DNA of 64,000 nucleotides from assembly GCA_032355985.1 (NCBI GenBank), contig JAUKVZ010000004.1:233512-297511 (forward strand), written 5' to 3'. Under the pieces are notes generated by a model, which saw only the letters and a list, made by a program, of their open reading frames with translations, was not told where the DNA came from and ran no database searches. The stretch's first letter is position 1; the number at the start of each line of letters is the position of its first letter. Of the stretch, positions 25,231-32,634 are shown one piece after another. This DNA comes from Sarcodiotheca gaudichaudii (lineage: Eukaryota; Rhodophyta; Florideophyceae; Gigartinales; Solieriaceae). Both the position numbers and the translations under genes were made by a program.

Positions 25231-26978
25231 TTGGACGCTCCTTCTGCGGGCGTTGTTGTCTGGAGGGGCGGGAAGTCGATGTCGAGGTTCATCCATACGG
25301 ATTTGAAGCCGGCGCCGTTGAGCCTATCTAGGTGGAAGAGGGCGCCGGGGGCGACGTCGTAGTTGTTGACGCCGCTTGCGGGCGGGTTCTGGGTTGCGCT
25401 GACGCCGTGGATGAAGTTTTCGGATGAGTTGATTGTGAGTCCGTGTGAGTTTGAGGCAAGGTGCGCATCGGCGACGCGTGTTCCCTGCTGGCGCACGTGC
25501 AGGCCTCCGATGGGGTTGGATCCTCGCTGGGCCACGTTGAGTGGCGGGCCGTTTTCGATGCCTGTGAACTCGATGACGTAGTTTTCATCAACGGTCTGCA
25601 TGCCGACCTGGCCGTTCTGCTGCGCGGCGCATTTGAGGGCGAGGTTTGAGGATGTGATTCGGAAGCCCTGGTATCCATTCAGAATGGAGTTGACTCGGGC
25701 GAGGATGTTGTATCGATCGGCGGCGACACCGACACCGAGGAGGCCGCCGCGCGGGGCGAGGGGCGTTTCGCCGTTGGCGAGGGCTTCGGAGTCGAAGAGT
25801 CCGCCGCCTCTGTGGAGGACGAGTCCGGCTTCGGTGTTTCTTGCGGCGGTTGAGGATGCGATGAGTCCGCCGGTTTCTGCGACGAGTCCTGCGCGGTATG
25901 CGTATTCCTCGACGATGGATTGTCCTCGTGCGCCGGCGTTGGCGACGTCGAGGTCGGCGCCGTTTGCGTCTGCGGAGCAGTTGTTGATGACGCTGTGCTC
26001 GAAGGCGTAGACGCCGGGGCCCTTGTTGCCATCGGTCTGGCAGTCGGTGATGACATTTGCGGCGCCGGTGGTGACGCCTCCGTTGTAGAAGCCGGCCTGG
26101 AACTGCTGGTTGTTTGTTGTGACGTTGTCACCGACTGAGCATTTTGCGATGACGCAGCCTTCTGCGGTGAGGATTCCGGCGAACTCGTTTTCGTTTGCCT
26201 GGCAGCCGGAGATGGAGCAGTTGTTTCCCGTTTCGATGCCGGCGCGATCGTTTCGTGTGGCGACACAGTCTGCGATGACGCTGTTGTCGCCTGCGGCGAT
26301 GCCGGCGCCTTCGATGGGGTTGGCGATGTTGGCTTGTGCGCCATTGAGTCTGCTGGTGCAGCGCAGGATGACGCCTTCGGATTCGACGAAGATGCCGACG
26401 AGGCCATTGCCTGTGGTGGTGGAGTCGAAGATGGATGTTCCGGCCTGGCCTCGAAGTCCGGTGGCGCCGTTGCCTCTGGCGTGGCAGCCTTTGATGACGC
26501 CTCCGAAGCCGACGTAGATGCCATTATTGTTGTTGTCTTCCGTGAGGATGTTTTCGACGTGGGCTTCGCGGGCGTCTGGGAGGAAGAGTCCGGAGGCGCC
26601 CCAGTCGCGGACGGTCCCGTTGAGTATGGAGATATTGAATCTGGGTCCGTTTGCGATGGTGATGCCGGTGGAGGCGCCGGGGACGCCGCGCATGGTGTAG
26701 CCGCGGAGGTCGATGGTGACATCGTCTGCGTTAATGATGATGCCGACGGCGCCGTTGACGCCGGCGAGGTCGCCGGTGAAGTAGTAGGAGCCGGGGTTAT
26801 TGATCTGGACGGGAAGGGCGTCGATGGGGATGCGCGGCTCGACTTCGTCGAGGGTCTTCATGGTCGACGCCGGCGCGCCGGGCGGGGGATTGAGATCTCC
26901 CGCGACGGCGGCGGGCGCGAACATGAAGACACACGCGCAGAAGAGATTGATTCGATCAGTCGGTGGGATGAGGCGCAT
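25227..26978 (-). CDS. secreted right-handed beta-helix protein, paralogue A
   Basis: A protein of 583 residues. The start MRLIPPTD (26978) follows GGAGAG at about 10 bases; an earlier ATG at 27047 is possible. The signal peptide ends near AAVAG. The leader GDLNPPPGAPASTMKTLDEV and then EPRIPIDALP is nearly identical to the downstream paralogue. The helix turns then follow (GIYVGFGGVIKGCHARGNGA and others), typical of PbH1 repeats found in surface glycan lyases and adhesins. No catalytic assignment can be made. It lies first in a two-gene operon with paralogue B and has no dockerin module. Confidence 0.82.
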   Translation of the reverse strand: MRLIPPTDRINLFCACVFMFAPAAVAGDLNPPPGAPASTMKTLDEVEPRIPIDALPVQINNPGSYYFTGDLAGVNGAVGIIINADDVTIDLRGYTMRGVPGASTGITIANGPRFNISILNGTVRDWGASGLFLPDAREAHVENILTEDNNNNGIYVGFGGVIKGCHARGNGATGLRGQAGTSIFDSTTTGNGLVGIFVESEGVILRCTSRLNGAQANIANPIEGAGIAAGDNSVIADCVATRNDRAGIETGNNCSISGCQANENEFAGILTAEGCVIAKCSVGDNVTTNNQQFQAGFYNGGVTTGAANVITDCQTDGNKGPGVYAFEHSVINNCSADANGADLDVANAGARGQSIVEEYAYRAGLVAETGGLIASSTAARNTEAGLVLHRGGGLFDSEALANGETPLAPRGGLLGVGVAADRYNILARVNSILNGYQGFRITSSNLALKCAAQQNGQVGMQTVDENYVIEFTGIENGPPLNVAQRGSNPIGGLHVRQQGTRVADAHLASNSHGLTINSSENFIHGVSATQNPPASGVNNYDVAPGALFHLDRLNGAGFKSVWMNLDIDFPPLQTTTPAEGASK

Positions 26979-27149
26979 GGGGTCGCTCTCTCCTTTCCTT
27001 GTGGGGGCGAGTTGCGCGGGTGCGCATCGCCGGTGGTCCACCATCAATTGCGGAATCGATGGGGTGGAATCCGACAGGGAATCGGGGAGAAGGCGCGGGT
27101 TTTTTGCGGGGTTTTTGAGGCCTTGCGGGGGGAAATTGGGGCTGGGGCT

Positions 27150-28451
27150 TTAGAAATCGCGTCGGGGCGGGATGAGCAGGGCGGCGATGAGGAGGCCGGT
27201 GACGAGTGAGGCGGCGACCATGATCATGTTGAAGGCGGTTTCGACGCCGGCGGTGACTTCTTCATGGAGGAGGGCGCTGACGGATCGGAAGCCGAGCGAG
27301 CCGGGCAGGAGGAGGAGGAGGCCGGGGGCGTTCATGATGGCCGCGGGTCGGTTGAGGAGTCGGGCGGTGGCGTTGCCGACGAGTGCGACGAAGAGTGCGC
27401 CGACGCCGGCGCCGAGGACGGGTCCGATAGCCAGCGCGCCGAGGCGGGCGCCGACGAAGCCGATGAGCGCGGCGAGGAGGACCCACTTCCAGTCGCGGGC
27501 GGCGACTTTGAAGAGGACGACGAGTGGGAATGCGATGAGGGCGAGCGCGGGGGCGATGAGCCATTCGGGCGCGGCTTGCGCGAGTGCGCCGGCGGGTTCT
27601 ATTTGGGTAAGGGACATGGCTTCGGCTGCGCGCTGACCGACGGCGACGCCGAAGCCGAGCATGATGAAGATGAGGATGGCGCCCATGAGGCGCGCGGCGC
27701 CGGAGACGAGGTGTCGCGTGGCGAGCTCGTTCATGGCGGTGGTGAGTGTGTAGCCGGGGACGAGGACGATGAGTCCGGCGAGGGTTGCGGTGGGGGCGGA
27801 GGCGCCGAGTGTGTGTGCGGCGAATGCGGCGAGGAATGCGGCGACGGCGCCGGCGAGGAACTCGGCGATTCGGATGGCGCCGCCTTTGGTGGCGGCGGTG
27901 ACGGTGAGGACGCCGACGATGGCGCCGACGAATCCTGCGGCGAGGACGTCGATCCATGCGCCCTGGAAGAGGATGGCGACGGATGCGGCGGTGAGGGTGA
28001 AGGCGAGGACTTCGCTGGTGAAGCGCACGCGATCGGGCATCGCTTCGATGGCCTTGATGGCGTCGACGGCGTCGGCGGGCGCGAGGGCGCCGGCTTTGAT
28101 GTCGGTGAGGATGCGATCGAGGGCGACGAGTTTTTCGAGGTTGTGATCGGACTGACGGATGGGGGTCATCAGGGTGCGCTGATCGTCTTCGGGGCCGACG
28201 GTGATGATGACGCTTGTTGGTGTGGCGAAGAACTCGGCCTCGACGCCGAGGGCTTGTGCGCAGGATGTGAGGGCGCCTTCGACGTGGTTTGCTGAGCCGC
28301 CGCAGGTTCCGAGGGCGCGGGCGAGGCGCGTGAGGAGGCGCGTGACTGCTGCGATATCGGACCGGCCGTTGGCTGGGGCGGGGGAGATGGGTGCGCGCTC
28401 GGGGTTGGCGCGTGCGGCGGGGGATGGGTTGTGTGTTGTGAGAACGCTCAT
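27150..28451 (-). CDS. thrE: ThrE-family threonine/serine exporter
   Basis: A protein of 433 residues. The N-terminal soluble domain (~35-140: GTCGGSANHVEGALTSCAQA, ATPTSVIITVG) and the following ten or so membrane helices (from ~147) match the fused ThrE/ThrE_2 exporter of Corynebacterium, which exports threonine and serine in exchange for protons. The loop LVPGYTLTTAMNELATRHLV and LLLLPGSLGFRSVSALL are visible family features. AAGG lies 8 bases before the ATG. Only ~40 bases separate the start from an intrinsic terminator that follows a small ORF, so expression may depend on read-through. Confidence 0.87.
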   Translation of the reverse strand: MSVLTTHNPSPAARANPERAPISPAPANGRSDIAAVTRLLTRLARALGTCGGSANHVEGALTSCAQALGVEAEFFATPTSVIITVGPEDDQRTLMTPIRQSDHNLEKLVALDRILTDIKAGALAPADAVDAIKAIEAMPDRVRFTSEVLAFTLTAASVAILFQGAWIDVLAAGFVGAIVGVLTVTAATKGGAIRIAEFLAGAVAAFLAAFAAHTLGASAPTATLAGLIVLVPGYTLTTAMNELATRHLVSGAARLMGAILIFIMLGFGVAVGQRAAEAMSLTQIEPAGALAQAAPEWLIAPALALIAFPLVVLFKVAARDWKWVLLAALIGFVGARLGALAIGPVLGAGVGALFVALVGNATARLLNRPAAIMNAPGLLLLLPGSLGFRSVSALLHEEVTAGVETAFNMIMVAASLVTGLLIAALLIPPRRDF

Positions 28452-28490
28452 GGGAACAGCCTTGAAATGAACGTTGTTTGAGGGGGTATG

Positions 28491-28530
28491 AAAAAAGGAC
28501 GCCTGCTTCGGTTGGAAGCGGGCGTCCTTT
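28491..28530 (-). terminator. intrinsic terminator between the 57-codon ORF and thrE
   Basis: On the minus strand the stem GGACGCC-C-GCTTC / GAAGC-A-GGCGTCC is followed by TTTTTT. It begins about 27 bases after the small ORF's stop and ends 40 bases before thrE, so it either isolates the small transcript or attenuates thrE. Confidence 0.88.
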
Positions 28531-28556
28531 GGAGGATCGTTTGTTGCGGCTTTGTG

Positions 28557-28730
28557 TTACCTGGGGTGGCCGCCCGCTCGCATCTGGTTGTTGGGGATCG
28601 CAATGACGCTTCTATGCAAAGGAGGCGTCAGGCAGGCGCAGGCGCACTGCATGGCGGCGGCCGTTTTGATGGCGGCGGGCCAGGCGTCGCTGGAGCGGGT
28701 GAACAGGATGTGGTTGAGCTGGTTGGTCAT
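28557..28730 (-). CDS. small ORF (57 residues) in its own transcription unit upstream of thrE
   Basis: ATG at 28730 opens a reading frame of 57 codons: MTNQLNHILF at the N-terminus, AAAMQCACACLTPP in the middle and MRAGGHPR at the end, with a CxCxC cluster. It is bracketed by a good promoter (-10 TATAGT, -35 TTGGCG, 16-base spacer) about 28 bases upstream of the ATG and an intrinsic terminator 27 bases after the stop. The Shine-Dalgarno sequence is weak (CCGGACAACAACC). It could be a leader peptide controlling thrE, a small protein, or an ORF by chance inside a small RNA. Threonine and serine codons are present but not in a run. No family recognised. Confidence 0.45.
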   Translation of the reverse strand: MTNQLNHILFTRSSDAWPAAIKTAAAMQCACACLTPPLHRSVIAIPNNQMRAGGHPR

Positions 28731-28757
28731 GGTTGTTGTCCGGCTCTGGACGGCAGG

Positions 28758-28785
28758 ACTATAGGCATGATCGGCTTTGCGCCAA
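28758..28785 (-). promoter_or_regulatory. sigma-70-type promoter for the small ORF upstream of thrE
   Basis: Read on the minus strand: TTGGCG (4 of 6 to consensus), 16 bases, TATAGT (5 of 6). A start near 28751 would give a leader of about 20 bases before the ATG at 28730. Confidence 0.55.
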
Positions 28786-28827
28786 GGGTGGAGTGAGCAA
28801 AGGGAATGACAATTGTTTGTGCGCGCG

Positions 28828-28862
28828 AAAAAGGCGCCCGGTGATGATGCGCGGGCGCCTTT
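28828..28862 (-). terminator. intrinsic terminator after the lamin-tail-like gene
   Basis: A perfect 11-pair stem AAAGGCGCCCG/CGGGCGCCTTT with an 11-base loop is followed on the minus strand by TTTTTCG. It lies about 40 bases beyond the stop at 28904 and insulates the small-ORF promoter. Confidence 0.88.
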
Positions 28863-28903
28863 GGGTGGTTGGTGGGATGGGGGGCGGCCTGTTACGAGGC
28901 CGG

Positions 28904-29698
28904 TTACGGGGCTGGGCAGGGGCCCCAGTTTCCGATGAGTTCGGCGAGGTCGCCTGCGCCGACGGCGCCGGATTCGTCGAAGTCTGCGGGGACGCCGCCC
29001 TGGCCCCAGAATCCGATGAGGGCTGCGAGGTCACCGGCGCCGACTGAGCCGTTGCCGTCGAGATCCCATGGGCAGTCGCCGAGGACGGGGTTGGTGACTT
29101 CGTAGTCGGCGGGTCCGTGGAGTCGGCCGTTTGAGAGATCGATGAGATCGATTCGTTCGGAGTCGGCTTGTGTTGTGATGAATGCGCCTTCGGCGGTCCA
29201 GAGTCCTTCGGAGACGGCCTGATCGGTGCGTCGTTCGGCGGTGCCGACCGTTCCGCCATCGGTCCACTGGAGGTGGTCGGCGATGAGTGTGTCATCGTTG
29301 AAGAGCACGATGCCGGAGGTGTTTGGGAAGTAGAGCTGCATGCCGTAGGCGCCGACGGCGTCGAGTGGCAGTGCGAAAGATCCGACGGATGACTGGTTGA
29401 CGTGGAGTGGTGTGGCCGGGGCGTTGTTGTTGAAGTAGATGAAGAGTGACTCGCCGGGTCCGAGGGAGATGCCGTTGAGGCCGCCGACGTTTGAGTAGAT
29501 GAGCTGCTGGTTGTCATCGTGCGTGCAGAATCGCCAGCCCTGGAGGTTTCGGAATGTGGCGGCGAAGTTGTGGACTTCGAGGATCTGGTTGTCGAAGTCG
29601 ACGCTCTTGATCTGGACGTCGCGATTGTCGAGGCCGCCTGCGAAGGCGGATGCGGCGATAGTGAGCGCTGCGAGCGCGATGGTGCAGTGACGAATCAT
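28904..29698 (-). CDS. secreted lamin-tail-like domain protein with dockerin-like module
   Basis: A protein of 264 residues with GGAGG about 11 bases upstream. The signal peptide (ALAALTIAASAFAGG) is followed by a beta-sandwich segment: VQIKSVDFDNQILEVHNFAA, NLQGWRFCTHDDNQQLIYSN, LGPGESLFIYFNN. That order, with a GW after the second strand and a G-E-S-hydrophobic strand, resembles the lamin-tail (LTD) domains of bacterial exported proteins. The last ~55 residues are the dockerin-like module, from CPWDLDGNGSVG to NWGPCPAP, with two extra residues after CP compared with its relatives. A terminator follows. Function unknown. Confidence 0.78.
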   Translation of the reverse strand: MIRHCTIALAALTIAASAFAGGLDNRDVQIKSVDFDNQILEVHNFAATFRNLQGWRFCTHDDNQQLIYSNVGGLNGISLGPGESLFIYFNNNAPATPLHVNQSSVGSFALPLDAVGAYGMQLYFPNTSGIVLFNDDTLIADHLQWTDGGTVGTAERRTDQAVSEGLWTAEGAFITTQADSERIDLIDLSNGRLHGPADYEVTNPVLGDCPWDLDGNGSVGAGDLAALIGFWGQGGVPADFDESGAVGAGDLAELIGNWGPCPAP

Positions 29699-29869
29699 TC
29701 TTTTGGGTCCTCCCTTGGCGCCCGTGTGAGCGGGCGGCGGTTGCCTGACATCGGCGCCGTTCTCTCGGGACGGCGCGGCAGTTGATTATGTTCCGTGCGG
29801 AGCGTTTGCTGGCAGGGAATTGGTGAGAAGGAAGGGTGAATTGGCAATCTGTGAGGGCGTTGGAGGGGG

Positions 29870-32620
29870 TCAGGGGCAGGATCCCCAGGAGCCGACCAGC
29901 GTGGCGAGGTCTGCGGCGCCGATGTTGTTGTCGCCGTTGGTATCGAGATGTTCGTTGGCGCTTGTGGTTGGTCCCCATGAGCCGATGAGTGTGGCGAGGT
30001 CCGCTGCGGTGACGGCGCCGGAGTAGTCGGCGTCGCCGGCGCAGAAGGGGACGACTTCCAGTTCGATCTGGTCGGGGTCGTTGTTGATCTTCCAGCCGAG
30101 GTTGGGGTCGCCGCCGGAAATGTCGGGGAGGATGGCGCCGGCGAAGGGGGATGTGATGGAGTTTGCGGCGACGATGGTGAATGTCTGGCCGAGTGCGGGC
30201 GTGAGCGCGGCGTGGAGGTCGATGGCGAGTGTTGCGTTTGCGAGTTCGGCGGCGCCGGAGATCTGATAACGGGGCGATGAGCCACCGCGAAGAGAGCTTG
30301 GCGCGAAGAGCGTGGCGCGAAGTTCATTGCCGGCGCCGGATGTGATCAGGTCGCCGGAAATGGTCATGAACAACTCGCAATCGAGTGATGATCCATCACT
30401 GAGCAATGTATCGCCTCCGAGCCCTGCGATGCTCGCGGTCGTCAGGGAGGACTGGTCATCGATGGTGATCTGCGGCGCGATGATGTCTGATGCATCGAGC
30501 ATCATGTTGAGGCCGCGGGCGGTGAAGGAGGTGTCGGCGCTCCATGTGCAGAACTGGCCGAGCGTGAGCTGGCTGACGCCGCCGCCGTCGAACAGTGTGG
30601 CGCCGGTGTCGACTGACGCGAATCCGTCCACATCGAACGTGACGCCACTGGAGAGCGGGTGCGCTTCGATGTCGCAGTCTCCATTGATATCGAGTCGTCC
30701 ATCGAAATCGACGTTGTAGCCGGAGGGGTCGTCGCCATCGGATGTTGTATGGCACAGTTCGGCGGCTTCGACGACGCCCTTTGCGATGATTGAAACGAAT
30801 GCGGGGCTGCCGATGGTCAGTTTGTCTGACAGCGAGACATCGGCTTCGATTACGGAGAACGACTCACCGATGGTCAATGCGTTCGCGCTGAATTGTGCGG
30901 CGCCGCTGACGAGGATGTTCGTGACGGCGGCGGTGGGAGCAGTGATCTGGGCCGATCCCCCTCCAGAGAAATTGAAGCTTCCGCCGAACTCGGTGTCGCA
31001 GGCGAAGACTTCGCTGGACAGGGGGTCGGTGGCGCCTGAGATGGTGAGCTGCTTGAACTGAAGGGAGATGTTGAGGCTGCGAGACTCGTCGCGGAGTGAC
31101 ATGCCGCTGACTTCGAGGTCGTCGGTGAGCGCCGTGAAGACGTTGCTTTCTGCTTCGAGCAGGCGCAGTTGTGATGAGGTTGTCGGCGCGCCGGCGGACC
31201 AGTTGGCCGGATCGTTGAGATCGATCGGGTTGCTTGGGCTGCCGGCTTCGCCGATCCAGTCATTGAATGTCGTTCCGGCGGGGGGCGATTCATTGAGGAT
31301 GTCTTCGCAGGGCTCCTCCATTGGCTGCGTGGGCGGGCTGGAGAATGTCTCGAACTGCCATTTGGAAATCTCAAGCATCGCATCGCTCAGAAGGAGCTCA
31401 AACGAGCCATCGAAGACGCTTGCGGGATCGACGAGATCGTCGGCGTCAGGGAGGGACTGGCCGGGCGTCATACCTGTGATGGTGAATTGTCCGAGGAGCG
31501 TTTCGTACTTGCCGCTGGAAGGGTTGGGGACGCCTTCGCCCTGGCGATCGGAGTCGTCGGTGTCGAACCAAGCTCCATTGACGTCGGATGGGCCGAACGA
31601 AAATGCGCCGCTGGGCGCAAGATCGGTGTCATCGATGAGGAGACCGATGGCGGCGTAGGTATCGAACTCGAGTTCGGGGACGACGGGGATGATGGTGGAG
31701 TTGGGCGGGAAGTTGCCGCCGGCGATGTTCTGATAGAAGGTCGCGCCGAGATGGAGCGCGGAGTTGATGGAGAATGTTCCGGCGTCCGTAGCGCCGGCGA
31801 GGACGATCGAGAGTTCGTCGTCATCGAACTCTGCCAAGAGATGGAATGTGCGCGTATCGGCTGGGATGCCTGCGGGGTAGGTTGGGAATATTTCGCGCAG
31901 GATGAGGCGCTCGAGGCCGCCGCCTCCGCCGCCGGGGATCTCAATGATGTCGGGTGTTCCTCCCATCGTTTCGAATTCGGCGCGAAACGCGTCGTTTTCT
32001 GTGTCTCTCATTGTGATGCTGAATGGGCCATCGAAGAGCGAGTCGATGTCGACGAGATCGTTCATCCCCGGAGGGGATGCGCCGGGCGCCATGCCGGTGG
32101 CGGTGAACTGGCCGAGGAATGTCTCGTATTTGCCGGTCGACGGATTCAGTATTCCTTCGCCTTGTCGATCCATGGGCGAGATGTCGACCCAGTCACCAAT
32201 GACCGTGGTCGGCATGATTGACAGACTGAGGGGCGTGATGTCTTCTTCATCGGTGAGTCGTCCGATGCCCACGTACGTGTGATACTCAAGCTCGGGGACG
32301 AAAGGGAACAAGCCGGCAATGGGAGGCAAGAAGGTTCCCGCCGCATTCTGGTAGAAGGATGCGCCGGGATGCGTCGCCGCATTGATCATGAATGGGTGGA
32401 TTGGTCCAGGGCCCGCAGTGATGACGGCGAGTTCATCGTCATCGAACTCGGCGTAGAGGCGGAACGTGCGCGCGTCGGTGGGGATGCCGGCGGGGTAGGT
32501 GGGGAAGATTTCGCGGAGGATGAGGCGCTCGAGGTCGGCGGTGGCGGCTGCGCTTGCGCCGATGAGTGTGATGAGCGCGATGGCGAGTGTGCGGAATGCG
32601 TTGTGCGTTGCGTTCGTCAT
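29870..32620 (-). CDS. large secreted protein, three-member paralogous family (member 1), dockerin-like module
   Basis: A protein of 916 residues. The signal peptide ends near ASAAATA. A ~200-residue module that starts LERLILREIFPTYPAGIP occurs twice (about 30-230 and 238-440), separated by a Gly-rich linker. Each copy contains ATHPGASFYQN-like, PELEYHTYVGIG and GKYETFLGQFT segments. A middle region begins FNDWIGEAGSPSN and NDPANWSAGAPTTSSQLRLL, followed by beta-rich sequence. The dockerin-like module (CAGDADYSGAVTAADLATLI ... SWGSCP) ends the protein. The start lies 14 bases after the stop of the next paralogue and has no clear Shine-Dalgarno sequence, so it is probably coupled. No known enzyme motif. 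Confidence 0.82.
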   Translation of the reverse strand: MTNATHNAFRTLAIALITLIGASAAATADLERLILREIFPTYPAGIPTDARTFRLYAEFDDDELAVITAGPGPIHPFMINAATHPGASFYQNAAGTFLPPIAGLFPFVPELEYHTYVGIGRLTDEEDITPLSLSIMPTTVIGDWVDISPMDRQGEGILNPSTGKYETFLGQFTATGMAPGASPPGMNDLVDIDSLFDGPFSITMRDTENDAFRAEFETMGGTPDIIEIPGGGGGGLERLILREIFPTYPAGIPADTRTFHLLAEFDDDELSIVLAGATDAGTFSINSALHLGATFYQNIAGGNFPPNSTIIPVVPELEFDTYAAIGLLIDDTDLAPSGAFSFGPSDVNGAWFDTDDSDRQGEGVPNPSSGKYETLLGQFTITGMTPGQSLPDADDLVDPASVFDGSFELLLSDAMLEISKWQFETFSSPPTQPMEEPCEDILNESPPAGTTFNDWIGEAGSPSNPIDLNDPANWSAGAPTTSSQLRLLEAESNVFTALTDDLEVSGMSLRDESRSLNISLQFKQLTISGATDPLSSEVFACDTEFGGSFNFSGGGSAQITAPTAAVTNILVSGAAQFSANALTIGESFSVIEADVSLSDKLTIGSPAFVSIIAKGVVEAAELCHTTSDGDDPSGYNVDFDGRLDINGDCDIEAHPLSSGVTFDVDGFASVDTGATLFDGGGVSQLTLGQFCTWSADTSFTARGLNMMLDASDIIAPQITIDDQSSLTTASIAGLGGDTLLSDGSSLDCELFMTISGDLITSGAGNELRATLFAPSSLRGGSSPRYQISGAAELANATLAIDLHAALTPALGQTFTIVAANSITSPFAGAILPDISGGDPNLGWKINNDPDQIELEVVPFCAGDADYSGAVTAADLATLIGSWGPTTSANEHLDTNGDNNIGAADLATLVGSWGSCP

Positions 32621-32634
32621 GGGGTTGTGTGTGT

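Noticed and set aside
27264-28295. Plus-strand ORF of 343 codons, almost all Gly, Asp, Glu and Ala
   Set aside because: It is antisense to thrE and its composition is what Ala/Leu-rich membrane helices give in that frame.
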